DNA from: Bacteroidota bacterium
Lineage (GTDB): Bacteria; Bacteroidota; Bacteroidia; Bacteroidales; Lentimicrobiaceae
Direction: 5' to 3'
Assembly: GCA_023417935.1 (NCBI GenBank)
Contig: JAEZDY010000014.1
Span: 62,001 to 126,000 of the forward strand
Length of the DNA stretch: 64,000 bases
Shown here: one piece after another, positions 15,950 through 24,845 of the stretch
Layout of the letters: each line of letters opens with the position of its first letter
Numbering within the stretch: position 1 is the stretch's first letter
Position numbers and translations under genes: made by a program
Notes under the pieces: generated by a model
The model's input: only the letters and a program-made list of their open reading frames with translations
Told to the model about the DNA's origin: nothing
Databases searched by the model: none

Positions 15950-17116
15950 ATGCTCAACATCGCGTTATTTGGTCCTCCGGGTGCCGGAAAAGGTACCCAG
16001 TCAGCACTCCTGATTGAAAAGTACAAGTTAACATATATCTCAACCGGCGACTTACTAAGGCAGGAAATTGCTGAAGGAACTGAAATAGGCAAGCAGGCAG
16101 GTGATATTATCAACCGCGGGCAATTGGTTTCTGATGAAATGATAGTTGAATTGATTGAGAAACGCATTATGACCACTGCCAATAACGGCATTTTGTTCGA
16201 TGGTTTCCCCAGGACCCTTGTTCAGGCATATATCCTTGAAGGGTTACTTCTTAAGCTGAATACCTCTTTAGCTTGTATGTTAAGTTTGGTGGTGCCACGT
16301 GAGGAACTGATAGAACGCTTACTGGAGCGAGGAAAATCATCAGGCAGAAGCGATGATACTGCTGACGTTATTGAATACAGGCTTGAGGAATATGAAAACA
16401 AAACCAAACCGGTAATTGAATTCTACCAGTTAAGGGAAAAATATATTCCTATAAATGGAGTTGGTCCGATTCCGGAAGTATTCAAAAGGCTTACTGAATC
16501 AGTTGACCGCACCTTACAGAATGTATGGTTTAATCTAGTGCTAACCGGGGCACCGGGCTCAGGAAAAGGAACTCAAGGCAGACTACTTGCTGAAAAATAC
16601 CACTTATACTATATTTCAACAGGTTCCTTGTTACGCCGCGAAGTGAAAGCAAACACTGAAATTGGTATTAAAGCCAAGGAAGTAATGGATAAAGGCGATC
16701 TGGTTTCTGATGAGTTGGTAATTCAGTTGATAGAGCGCGAGATACAACAACATAACAGTGTGAGAGGGTTTATCTTTAAAGGTTTTCCACGTACTGTAAT
16801 TCAGGCATATATACTAGATGGACTATTGCGCCGTTTGAACTCTACAGTATCTTATTGTATTGAACTTAATGCTTCAACGCTTGAATCAGTCAAACGTTTA
16901 AGCAGCAGAGCTAAAACACCGAATGCCCGGTCATACGATATGAACACCGACCTGATCATTCATCGCTTGGAAGAATACCATGAGAAAACAGTTGCTGTTG
17001 GCAGTTTTTATGATAAACAGCATAAATTTGCTTCAGTAGATGCAACCGGTGATCAGGAAACTGTGTTTAACCGATTAAGTGATAAGGTTGAAAAAGCAAT
17101 GCGCATTTTAAGGTAG
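15950..17116 (+). CDS. adk: Double-domain adenylate kinase (active-type N-half, degenerate C-half)
   Basis: 388 residues made of two adenylate-kinase domains in one frame. Domain 1 (about 1-190) has P-loop GPPGAGKGTQ (8-17), STGDLLR with D34, and FDGFPRT with D84, plus LID residues R127, R133 and R144. Domain 2 (about 194-388) keeps the P-loop GAPGSGKGTQ (200-209), R229, R281, R327 and R339, but the matching acidic residues are changed: STGS (S226) and FKGFPRT (K277 for the Mg-site Asp), and SDD in the LID becomes SYD. Adenylate kinase interconverts ATP+AMP and 2 ADP. Domain 1 should be active; domain 2 may be structural or regulatory. The normal length is about 190-215. It lies between hpt and obg. 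Confidence 0.9.
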   Translation: MLNIALFGPPGAGKGTQSALLIEKYKLTYISTGDLLRQEIAEGTEIGKQAGDIINRGQLVSDEMIVELIEKRIMTTANNGILFDGFPRTLVQAYILEGLLLKLNTSLACMLSLVVPREELIERLLERGKSSGRSDDTADVIEYRLEEYENKTKPVIEFYQLREKYIPINGVGPIPEVFKRLTESVDRTLQNVWFNLVLTGAPGSGKGTQGRLLAEKYHLYYISTGSLLRREVKANTEIGIKAKEVMDKGDLVSDELVIQLIEREIQQHNSVRGFIFKGFPRTVIQAYILDGLLRRLNSTVSYCIELNASTLESVKRLSSRAKTPNARSYDMNTDLIIHRLEEYHEKTVAVGSFYDKQHKFASVDATGDQETVFNRLSDKVEKAMRILR

Positions 17117-17175
17117 CTCTTGTTTTAACTTCTTTCACTTCTTATATATCAATAGAATAATCAATATACCATATA

Positions 17176-18174
17176 ATGGCTTCATCCAATTTTGTAGATT
17201 ACGTTAAACTCAATCTTCGTTCCGGTAAGGGGGGAGCAGGCTCAACACACCTGCTGCGTACCCGCGGTAATGCTCGTGGTGGTCCTGATGGAGGTGACGG
17301 CGGAAGGGGTGGCCACATTATTCTTAAAGGAAATGCGCAGCTGTGGACGCTCCTGCACTTAAAGTATACCAAGCACATCAAAGCCGGTGATGGGGTAGGA
17401 GGAAGCAAAAGTACAAGTACCGGGGCATCAGGCAAAGATGTAATCATTGAAGTTCCGTTAGGTACCATCGTACGTGATGCTGAGACTATGGAGCAGGAAG
17501 CTGAAGTTACAGCTGATGGTGAAACAGTAATTATTGTACCTGGTGGCAGGGGTGGTCTGGGAAATGATCATTTCAAAAGCGCTACCCACCAAACTCCCCG
17601 CTTTGCACAACCCGGAGAGCCAGGCATTGAAACATGGAAAGTGCTTGAATTGAAAATACTAGCCGATGTTGGTTTGGTTGGTTTTCCTAATGCCGGTAAG
17701 TCAACGCTGTTAGCCACTTTGTCGGCTGCACGTCCAGAAATAGCTGATTATCCGTTTACTACATTACGACCTAATCTGGGAATTGTTGCTTACCGCGACG
17801 ACAGGTCATTCATCATGGCTGATATTCCCGGTATTATTGAAGGTGCATCAGAGGGAAAAGGTCTGGGGTTACGTTTCCTCCGACATATTGAACGTAATTC
17901 CGTGCTTCTTTTCATGGTTCCGGCAAATACTAAGAGTGTGCGTAAAGAATATGAGATTCTGCTTAATGAACTTAATCAGTTTAACCCTGAACTGATGGAT
18001 AAGAAGCATCTTCTTGCCGTTACAAAGTGCGATCTTTTGGATGAAGATATGCTGAAGAAGCTGAAGAAAAGGAAAATGCCTGATGTGCCAACTGTTTTTA
18101 TATCTTCGCACTCAAAATTGAATCTTGTCCAGCTCAAGGACATGATCATGAAAGCTTTATCAGAATCGTATTAA
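17176..18174 (+). CDS. obg: Obg-family GTPase (ribosome assembly / stress)
   Basis: 332 residues: glycine-rich Obg fold at about 1-158 (GGPDGGDGGRGGHIIL) followed by a G domain with G1 GFPNAGKST (169-177), G2 region DYPFTTLRPN, G3 ADIPGIIEGASEGKGLG and G4 TKCD near 278. The length is that of the Bacteroidota form without a C-terminal extension. Obg proteins bind the 50S subunit and act in ribosome maturation. Probable operon with adk upstream (59 bases) and the PAP2 gene downstream (19 bases). Confidence 0.95.
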   Translation: MASSNFVDYVKLNLRSGKGGAGSTHLLRTRGNARGGPDGGDGGRGGHIILKGNAQLWTLLHLKYTKHIKAGDGVGGSKSTSTGASGKDVIIEVPLGTIVRDAETMEQEAEVTADGETVIIVPGGRGGLGNDHFKSATHQTPRFAQPGEPGIETWKVLELKILADVGLVGFPNAGKSTLLATLSAARPEIADYPFTTLRPNLGIVAYRDDRSFIMADIPGIIEGASEGKGLGLRFLRHIERNSVLLFMVPANTKSVRKEYEILLNELNQFNPELMDKKHLLAVTKCDLLDEDMLKKLKKRKMPDVPTVFISSHSKLNLVQLKDMIMKALSESY

Positions 18175-18193
18175 TCCCTCATAACCTATAAGA

Positions 18194-18793
18194 TTGATTA
18201 TTCAGCAGATAATTGATTTTCTTTTAAATACCGACAGGCAACTATTCCTGTTCCTGAACAGTATTCACAGTCCTTTTTTTGATGATATTATGTGGTGGTT
18301 AAGTCAAAGACTTATCTGGGCACCGCTTTATGCAGTATTGCTGATCATGATGTGGCTAACATACCGTAATAAGTTCTGGTATATAATTCCCCTTATAATT
18401 CTACTTGTAACCCTCACTGATCAAATCTCTGTGGTGCTCTTCAAAGATGTTTTCCTTAGGCTAAGGCCTTGTCATGAGCCTTCACTTGAGGGGATGGTGC
18501 GAATTGTAAGAGGTCATTGTGGAGGTTCCTACGGGTTCATATCCTCACATGCTGCCAATACATTCGGTGTTGCAGTGTTTGGAGGCTCGTTGCTAAAAGT
18601 AAAATACAAATGGACGTTTCCACTTTTACTTTTATGGGCTGCAACTGTTTCATACAGCCGCATATACCTTGGCGTACACTATCCTGGTGATGTAATTGTC
18701 GGTGGGATAGTAGGTGCTTTATTAGGTTGGATTATTTATCTGCTGTTTCAATGGATTATCAGAAAAAGATATCCTTCAATAGCCACAACTTAA
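18194..18793 (+). CDS. PAP2-family membrane phosphatase
   Basis: 199 residues, about five to six membrane segments. The phosphatidic acid phosphatase type 2 motifs are present: KDVFLRLRP (K84 to P92), SSHA (S117, S118, H119) and SRIYLGVHYPGDV (S155, R156, H162, D166). Likely substrates are undecaprenyl pyrophosphate or lipid phosphates. The start is a TTG: the upstream frame is closed by TAA 12 bases earlier, and the first in-frame ATG is well inside the conserved region. It is the last gene of the hpt-adk-obg group. Confidence 0.88.
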   Translation: MIIQQIIDFLLNTDRQLFLFLNSIHSPFFDDIMWWLSQRLIWAPLYAVLLIMMWLTYRNKFWYIIPLIILLVTLTDQISVVLFKDVFLRLRPCHEPSLEGMVRIVRGHCGGSYGFISSHAANTFGVAVFGGSLLKVKYKWTFPLLLLWAATVSYSRIYLGVHYPGDVIVGGIVGALLGWIIYLLFQWIIRKRYPSIATT

Positions 18794-18852
18794 TATTTAC
18801 TGCATACTCCGTTTTAGATAATTAAATATATTAGCAGTTAAAACCAAAAAGT

Positions 18853-19188
18853 ATGAACTTCCTTATCAGGCTATTAATTTCAACCCTTGCTGTAATATTG
18901 TCAGCATATTTGCTACCTGGTGTGGCAGTTGATTCCTTCATTACTGCCCTTTTGGTAGCTATAGTCCTATCATTATTGAATGTGATAGTAAAACCAATAC
19001 TTGTTATTCTAACCATTCCGATCACAATACTAACCTTAGGGCTTTTCCTGCTTGTAATCAATGCCCTTATCATTATGCTTGCGTCTTCTATTATTTCGGG
19101 GTTCACGGTTGATAATTTCTGGTATGCTTTATAATTTAGCATTGTTCTCTCTTTGGTGAACGCCTTATTTGGAAGGTTAAAAGAATAG
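18853..19188 (+). pseudogene. PF04020-type small membrane protein ('phage holin family') interrupted by an in-frame TAA
   Basis: The frame opens at ATG 18853 and encodes 93 residues with three or four hydrophobic helices (MNFLIRLLISTLAVILSAYL; IVKPILVILTIPITILTLGL). A TAA at 19132-19134 then stops it in FWYAL. The same frame continues without shift as FSIVLSLVNALFGRLKE to TAG at 19186-19188. The continuation is what homologues of this family normally have after the W-A-L stretch, so a sense codon appears to have been changed to TAA. Without the tail the last helix is lost. It may be a recent nonsense mutation, readthrough or a sequence error. The intact protein would be 111 residues; function is unknown, despite the 'holin' label. 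Confidence 0.8.
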
Positions 19189-19256
19189 TAAAAGCTTTGT
19201 AGCATTTGTTGTAAGCGCTTCTTTACTATATTCGCAGTTCAAATTTATTATTACCG

Positions 19257-19721
19257 ATGAAAGCTAGGTTTATTACAGATAAAAGTCTGACTGAAGAAAT
19301 TATTAAATCATGTGAGGTGTGTTTCGTGGGCATGGTTGACGAACAAGGTATGCCATACACACTGCCATTTAATTTCGGGTATGCTGATGGAGTACTATAT
19401 TTACATTCCGGGCCGGTAGGTCAGAAACTGAACATACTTCGCAACAATCCTAATGTTTGTGTAGTAATGAGCACGGCACATCAAATGTATCATCAAAGTG
19501 ATCAGGTGGCCTGTAGCTATGGCATGAAGTATAAGAGTGTAATGATGCGTGGTAAGGTTGAGTTTGTTGAAGACCTCGAAGACAAAGTACTTGCACTAAG
19601 TAAAGTCATGAAACAGTATACACAGCGCGAGGATTACCGATATAGTGAACCATCACTCAAAAATGTAACGGTAATGCGGATTGTCCCCACTCAAACTGAT
19701 TGTAAGTATTTCGGGTATTAG
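19257..19721 (+). CDS. Flavin-binding pyridoxamine 5'-phosphate oxidase-like (NimA-like) protein
   Basis: 154 residues forming one split-barrel domain: CEVCFVGMVDEQGMPYTLPF (residues 19-38), NFGYADGVLYLHSGPVGQKL and YKSVMMRGKVEFVED. This is the small FMN-binding group to which 5-nitroimidazole reductases and general stress proteins belong. The substrate is unknown; it is not the PdxH enzyme itself because the PLP-binding C-terminal is missing. Soluble. Stands alone between the broken PF04020 gene and the convergent gene at 19800. Confidence 0.82.
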   Translation: MKARFITDKSLTEEIIKSCEVCFVGMVDEQGMPYTLPFNFGYADGVLYLHSGPVGQKLNILRNNPNVCVVMSTAHQMYHQSDQVACSYGMKYKSVMMRGKVEFVEDLEDKVLALSKVMKQYTQREDYRYSEPSLKNVTVMRIVPTQTDCKYFGY

Positions 19722-19799
19722 CATCTTCCACGCAACAGTAACATGTTTGCAAGCGTAACGCAGCTGCCTCTGAATTGTAATCTTTTACTGTAACCGGCT

Positions 19800-22616
19800 C
19801 TAATATTCAGTCAGGTCAAAAGAAAAAATAAGCGAAAAGTGAAATTTATCTGCATCTGTAAGGTATGCGGCTCTAATACCTCCACTAACCGGGGCCGGTA
19901 ATGAGAGCAGATGAAAATCAGCAACCACATCAGCGCCAACTGATGCCCATTGTTGCTGACTTTTGGTTAGTGAAAATGCGTGATCATAGAAGGCCGTTCC
20001 TTTAAGCCGTTTTAGGTAAAATGCTGTTCCAACATTGAAATCAGGATAAGCAATCGGAAGTGAATACGAAGGTCTTAGCCTCAATAATTTAGCTGGCGCG
20101 CGTTGGTTGTATCCTGCAGGTAGTCCAACATCCGATGGGAACCTGTATCCTTCATCTGATTGGTTTATTTGCTGCCAGGCGGTTAGTAATTGCAACGAAT
20201 GGTTTTTAGCCAGTGCTGGCATGTATATTCTGAATTGAATTGAAGTAATATCACCCGGACGATAAATTCCATATACTGAATTTCTGTGGCGTATATTAAG
20301 GGTAATACCTTTTGAAGGTGCCAAATCACGGTATGCCTGTTTGCGCAGTATATAACCATAAGCCCTGTAACCCATAAAGCCCATTACCCCGTCACCAAAA
20401 TCGCGATGCGTGGTTTTGATGCGCATTCTATTTACCAGTTGATGCCTGATTTCAAAGTATGATCCGTAGCTATACTGACCTGAATAAGTTCCGAGTTCCT
20501 GTCCTACACTTACATCCCATGAAGCTTCGTTCCACTCGTTAGTATACACTGTATCATTAAATATGCCTGAGCTGGAACGACCACCATATGCTACTGATGT
20601 ATTTATCTCAGGAAACCATCCTCTCCAGCTTAAACCAGCCCTCCACTTTCCTGCTTCCTCTTCAAGGTTATAATCATAACCGGCAGTGAAAAAAAGTGTA
20701 CTTAAAAGATTCTGACTCATAATTGATACTCCCGGACTAACTTCCTGGTCGTCAACCTTAATATAAAGTGGCGCCCAACTATGAAAGTTAAAGAGGTTGC
20801 CAGCTTTAGAATAATTGGAAATGGTCATTGACTCGTCGGGCAAGGTTGTTTCTGCAAGTGCATTTTCCTGAATACCCAGATCAGTTGCAAGAGGCCACCA
20901 ATTGTTATTATTAAATGTGATACTTAGTTTTCTTTCCTGCGCTAACTGCATCTCAGCAATACGATACCCATCGGAGGTATAGTATGAGAGTATGGTAGAA
21001 TTTCCTGCAAAGCCACCAGTATATGGGTGTTTTGTTCCATAAGAAGAGTTTGAAAGTACCATCACTTCATTTGTGCCCGGAACAATGGAACATATCTCAT
21101 TTTTCTCTTCAACATCCATATTAAAAATTATTCTGTCTCCCAGATGTTGGGGATCAGAAATCTCATCACTAATAACCGGTGTTATGATGTTAAAGATGGA
21201 GTCAGTTAAATTATATATAGCAAGCTGCTTACCGGTATCACCTGTAAAAACAACAACTACCTCATTGTTGTCAGATGACCATGAAGGCGAACTGATATAC
21301 ATGTTATTTATGGAAGGCACCTGTAGGTTGATTTTACCGGCAAGGTCCAAAAAAGTAAGGTAGTTATTTCCTGCTTCAGTAACCTCAGATGTAACAATGG
21401 TGCTATGATCCGGTGATACTACCGGTGCAAATAGCCTGCTTTTGGTTTTAATTTTTATCTCCTCTTCTGTATCAGGATCAAATAATACTATGGTTGAGTA
21501 TGCTTGTAAATCCCATCTTGCATGTGGCCGACGTTCTACCCAGCTTATCCATTTCCCGTTAAAAGCAACTTCGTCATCAAAAAGGTAACCCGGGGTATGT
21601 AATTGTTTTTCATTACCAAGGCTGTCAATCAAAACAAACCTGTGTATGTCTCTTAAAGACTGTTTTAATGCAATAATGCCCCGTTTTACCTTGAAAGGAT
21701 GAGTGTAATTGGAGTAAACAGATTGCTTTTTTATTATTATGGGATTATAATTGGTTATCACCTGTGGCTCTTCCCATAAGCTATCGAGTTGCATCATTGA
21801 CTTATTGTACAAGCCTTTTTTATTTGTGCCTGATATAAGTTTGATGCCTTTACTGAAAGGGTTTAATGTGTATGGCTTGCGACCGGTTCTATTAAGTGCT
21901 GAATTCCAGATATCTACACCATATTCACTTCTTGCTGTTGCCACAATATGATATCCCACGATATAGTGATTGGGCGTAAAATCTTTATATGAGCCAAGTG
22001 TTGCCTTGGTGTAATGATAGGCCCCTTTTTCAATTAACTGGGCTTTAAGAGGCATTGCAAAGTCGGCCACCCTACCTCTTCCAGTGTGGGTGAGGGCTGT
22101 TTCAACAGCAACAGCATCACCTTCCATATACCATGGCGGTACAAAAAGGCCTATAATGGCAGGTGCTGCTTGTTGTCCAAATATGTAGCTCAGAGTTTTG
22201 GTGAATCCCTGATTTACTTTTGAAATCTGGGCTATATGACGGTATTCATGAAGTACAAGTTGCTCCAGCCACGATTGTCCGTAAATATCCTGAGGAGGTA
22301 TAGTTAGGAACTCAAGTCGACGGGGTGCCCATATGGTAAATGCATTAGAATACACATTGCCTGTGTGAAGCAGAACAGGTGTAAAAGGAGGTATTATATG
22401 AAGTGATCGTGCGGCAGGTAGTCGCCAGCGTTCAAGCGTAACTGCAGTTTGCATGGCATTAACCTTATAGTAATCAGGAAATATTACGTTAAAGTTTTTA
22501 GTGTTGATCTGTTTCCAGTTAATGCTCCACCGGTCCTGCCCAATATCATAATATTGTGCTGAGCAATATGTGGTACTGTAAAGTATGAATGCAAGTATTA
22601 AAGTTAGCCTCGCCAT
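19800..22616 (-). CDS. Large exported protein: HEXXH peptidase-like domain, WD40/TolB-like propeller, C-terminal beta-barrel
   Basis: 938 residues with a signal peptide (cut near A20). Residues about 35-230 hold a metallopeptidase-like segment: VLHEYRHIAQ with H123, E124 and H127, and WYMEGDAVAVE (E165 or E172 as third ligand), as in gluzincin families. Residues about 270-600 contain TolB/WD40-like propeller blades (for example SPSWSSDNNEVVVVF). The last 300 residues are alternating-strand, aromatic-ended segments typical of an outer-membrane barrel, ending LIFSFDLTEY. The proposed site is the outer membrane, active side not known. Whether it cleaves peptides is not shown by sequence; the HEYRH core is intact. 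Convergent with the PNPOx-like gene. Confidence 0.75.
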   Translation of the reverse strand: MARLTLILAFILYSTTYCSAQYYDIGQDRWSINWKQINTKNFNVIFPDYYKVNAMQTAVTLERWRLPAARSLHIIPPFTPVLLHTGNVYSNAFTIWAPRRLEFLTIPPQDIYGQSWLEQLVLHEYRHIAQISKVNQGFTKTLSYIFGQQAAPAIIGLFVPPWYMEGDAVAVETALTHTGRGRVADFAMPLKAQLIEKGAYHYTKATLGSYKDFTPNHYIVGYHIVATARSEYGVDIWNSALNRTGRKPYTLNPFSKGIKLISGTNKKGLYNKSMMQLDSLWEEPQVITNYNPIIIKKQSVYSNYTHPFKVKRGIIALKQSLRDIHRFVLIDSLGNEKQLHTPGYLFDDEVAFNGKWISWVERRPHARWDLQAYSTIVLFDPDTEEEIKIKTKSRLFAPVVSPDHSTIVTSEVTEAGNNYLTFLDLAGKINLQVPSINNMYISSPSWSSDNNEVVVVFTGDTGKQLAIYNLTDSIFNIITPVISDEISDPQHLGDRIIFNMDVEEKNEICSIVPGTNEVMVLSNSSYGTKHPYTGGFAGNSTILSYYTSDGYRIAEMQLAQERKLSITFNNNNWWPLATDLGIQENALAETTLPDESMTISNYSKAGNLFNFHSWAPLYIKVDDQEVSPGVSIMSQNLLSTLFFTAGYDYNLEEEAGKWRAGLSWRGWFPEINTSVAYGGRSSSGIFNDTVYTNEWNEASWDVSVGQELGTYSGQYSYGSYFEIRHQLVNRMRIKTTHRDFGDGVMGFMGYRAYGYILRKQAYRDLAPSKGITLNIRHRNSVYGIYRPGDITSIQFRIYMPALAKNHSLQLLTAWQQINQSDEGYRFPSDVGLPAGYNQRAPAKLLRLRPSYSLPIAYPDFNVGTAFYLKRLKGTAFYDHAFSLTKSQQQWASVGADVVADFHLLSLPAPVSGGIRAAYLTDADKFHFSLIFSFDLTEY

Positions 22617-22705
22617 TTATCAAATGTAAGAAGAATGCCAATTAAACCAAAAAGTAACAATAACGTTTTAAACATGCCAGAACTCCATTGCCATATAGCA
22701 GGGCA

Positions 22706-23386
22706 TCAATAGTTGCTAAAAGCATTCCACTCCGGAGTATCAGGTACTGGTGCTGTTATTTCCAGCATTTTTCCACCCACCGGATGTGCAAAGCGCAGTT
22801 TATAGGCATGTAAGCATATTGAACCGTCCTTATTGGCGCGGCGTGCACCGTATTTAACATCTCCTCTTATCGTGAGATTTACTGCAGCAAGTTGTGCCCG
22901 TATCTGGTGGTGACGACCCGTATGAAGATCAATCTCCAATAAGTGCAGCGTTTTGCCTGAAGCTAAATGTTTATAAGTTAATTCAGCTGATTTACTCTCC
23001 GGTGTGCCTGGCTTAACAACATGGGATTTATTAGATGCCTCGTTTTTTCGCAGATGGTGCACAAGAACTTGTTCTTCAAACTCAGGTTTCTGATCAGTTA
23101 TAGCAAGGTAGGTTTTCTGGAATTCCCTGTCTTTAACCATCTGTGTCATTCGCGAGAGTGCTTTGGATGTCTTGGCAAAAATAACAGCTCCACTAACTGG
23201 TCGGTCAATTCTATGCACCAGGCCCAGGAACACATCGCCGGGTTTGTTGTATTTTTCCTTGATATACAGCTTAATGATATCAAGGAGCGGAACATCCCCG
23301 GTTTTATCGCCCTGTACAATTTCTCCCGGTTTTTTATTAATGATCAACAGGTGATTGTCTTCATACAAAATCCGGGATTTTTCCAT
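22706..23386 (-). CDS. RluA-family RNA pseudouridine synthase
   Basis: 226 residues with the catalytic motif LVHRIDRPVSG (D61), RILYEDNHLLIINKKPG at the start and the HTGRHHQIRAQL motif near residue 155. There is no N-terminal S4 domain, so this is the short RluA/TruC-like form acting on tRNA or rRNA uridines; which one cannot be read. It starts 26 bases downstream of the end of panB on the same strand and is probably cotranscribed. Confidence 0.9.
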   Translation of the reverse strand: MEKSRILYEDNHLLIINKKPGEIVQGDKTGDVPLLDIIKLYIKEKYNKPGDVFLGLVHRIDRPVSGAVIFAKTSKALSRMTQMVKDREFQKTYLAITDQKPEFEEQVLVHHLRKNEASNKSHVVKPGTPESKSAELTYKHLASGKTLHLLEIDLHTGRHHQIRAQLAAVNLTIRGDVKYGARRANKDGSICLHAYKLRFAHPVGGKMLEITAPVPDTPEWNAFSNY

Positions 23387-23412
23387 TGTATTAATGCTGC
23401 TGTTTAAGATAT

Positions 23413-24240
23413 TTAGTATTGTTCTTTCTCATTAGGAAATTCAACACGCTTCACGTCGTTTATGTATGATTTCACTGAATTTTGTATCTGGCTGCTCAGG
23501 TCGTTGTACCTACGTAGGAACCGTGGTGAAAACTCTTGTGTGATCCCGAGCATATCATGCAAAACCAATACCTGTCCGTCAACTCCCGGACCTGCACCTA
23601 TGCCTATGATTGGAATTTTAAGTTCAGAAGCTACTCTTGTGCCCAGCTTTGCCGGTATTTTCTCCAGTACAATACTAAAGCATCCTACATCCTCAAGTAA
23701 ATGAGCATCGTCAATAAGTTTATTTGCTTCTGCTTCTTCGGTTGCCCTTACTACGTATGTGCCAAATTTATGAATAGACTGGGGTGTTAAGCCAAGATGA
23801 CCCATAATGGGTATACCTGCTGAGAGTATACGCTGAACTGATTCAAGTATCTCCCTGCCTCCTTCAATTTTTACGGCATCAGCACCTGATTCTTTCATAA
23901 TTCTGATAGCGGAAGTAAGTGCTTCTTTTGAATTACCCTGGTATGTACCGAATGGAAGGTCAACTACCACAAGTGCTCTTTTAACTGCTCTTATTACAGA
24001 AGTTCCGTGGTAGATCATTTCATTGAGGGTAATTGGCAATGTAGATGAATGTCCTGCCATAACATTGGAAGCTGAATCGCCTACAAGTATTACATCAATA
24101 CCTGCCTGATCAAGTAACCGGCCCATTGAAAAATCGTACGCTGTGAGCATAGCGATTTTTTCGTTATTGTTTTTCATCTCTTGTAACACATGTGTAGTTA
24201 CTTTAGAGACCCCTGCAAACTTTGAAATTTTTGCTTCCAT
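23413..24240 (-). CDS. panB: 3-methyl-2-oxobutanoate hydroxymethyltransferase
   Basis: 275 residues from ATG at 24240 (a TTG two codons further up is not needed). It transfers a hydroxymethyl group from methylene-THF to ketoisovalerate, the first step to pantothenate and CoA. Motifs: MLTAYDFSMGRLLDQAGID, VGDSASNVMAGHSSTLPIT with the metal-binding Asp, DLPFGTYQ, AVKIEGG, GHLGLTPQS and IIGIGAGPGVDGQ. Length fits the family (about 265-275). Heads a two-gene unit with the pseudouridine synthase; a TAGTTTTG -7 element is upstream. Other pan genes are not in the window. Confidence 0.95.
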   Translation of the reverse strand: MEAKISKFAGVSKVTTHVLQEMKNNNEKIAMLTAYDFSMGRLLDQAGIDVILVGDSASNVMAGHSSTLPITLNEMIYHGTSVIRAVKRALVVVDLPFGTYQGNSKEALTSAIRIMKESGADAVKIEGGREILESVQRILSAGIPIMGHLGLTPQSIHKFGTYVVRATEEAEANKLIDDAHLLEDVGCFSIVLEKIPAKLGTRVASELKIPIIGIGAGPGVDGQVLVLHDMLGITQEFSPRFLRRYNDLSSQIQNSVKSYINDVKRVEFPNEKEQY

Positions 24241-24285
24241 GATCAATATTTAAAATGGGCTATCCGATGATTAAGTTATTTGTTG

Positions 24286-24293
24286 CAAAACTA
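24286..24293 (-). promoter_or_regulatory. -7 element for panB
   Basis: The minus strand reads TAGTTTTG (TANNTTTG), 46 bases above the ATG at 24240. Confidence 0.4.
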
Positions 24294-24383
24294 ATAAAAG
24301 ATTGGCTATGGCAGCATGCATTTGAATATACGATATGCTATAAGACCTACTGTAGGCAGTCAAACTGATTAAACAGCTGAAGA

Positions 24384-24737
24384 ATGTTTCGGTTTATGCT
24401 CTTCTTTATCTGCATGATTCATTTACTTTCGCTGCTTTTTTTTGTTATATACTTAAAAGTCAATCAATTTGCTATGGAAAAAGAAAATAGAATTTTTAAT
24501 ACACAAACACCTGAACCTGTTAATCCGGATATTATTAACCCAACTTTACCTGTCCCCGACAGGCCACATCCTGTTACACCACACCCTGAAGCACCTGATC
24601 CTGCTAGTCCGGTACCCGAAATGCCTAACCCAACTACCCCTGTACCCGGCGTTGACCGACCCGAAGTACCGGCAACACCTCATCAACCCGAAACCCCGGT
24701 TCCGCCTCCAATGGGTTTCAGGGAAATTAATAAATAG
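24384..24737 (+). CDS. Small proline-rich protein
   Basis: 117 residues if started at ATG 24384, which adds an N-terminal hydrophobic helix (MFRFMLFFICMIHLLSLLFF). An ATG at 24474 would give an 88-residue soluble form starting MEKENRIFNTQTPEPVNP, and this shorter form looks more like related Bacteroidota proteins. The body is a string of short proline units of the type P-x-x-P-x-P (LPVPDRPHPVTPHPEAPDP). No known domain; such tails are usually extended linkers in the envelope. The proline periodicity supports this frame over an overlapping one. Start and role uncertain. Confidence 0.55.
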   Translation: MFRFMLFFICMIHLLSLLFFVIYLKVNQFAMEKENRIFNTQTPEPVNPDIINPTLPVPDRPHPVTPHPEAPDPASPVPEMPNPTTPVPGVDRPEVPATPHQPETPVPPPMGFREINK

Positions 24738-24791
24738 TCGTAACGGCGCATATAAAGAGGAATGAATGTGAGCCTTTGTTGAAATAAAATG

Positions 24792-24799
24792 TACTTTTG
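24792..24799 (+). promoter_or_regulatory. -7 element for the DUF4249-like lipoprotein gene
   Basis: TACTTTTG, 46 bases before the ATG at 24846. A TTTG lies at 24775-24778, closer than the normal -33 spacing. Confidence 0.45.
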
Positions 24800-24845
24800 T
24801 AGTCTTGACACCATTTAGGCATAACAACCAAAAGTATTTTTCAGA

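Noticed and set aside
22621..22628. TACATTTG on the minus strand just above the 938-residue gene as its promoter
   Set aside because: The start of transcription would fall on the start codon itself, so it may be chance; not counted without 5'-end data.
24469..24765. Open frame overlapping the proline-rich gene in another frame
   Set aside because: Proline periodicity with acidic spacers is found only in the other frame; this one reads as random Leu/His-rich sequence.
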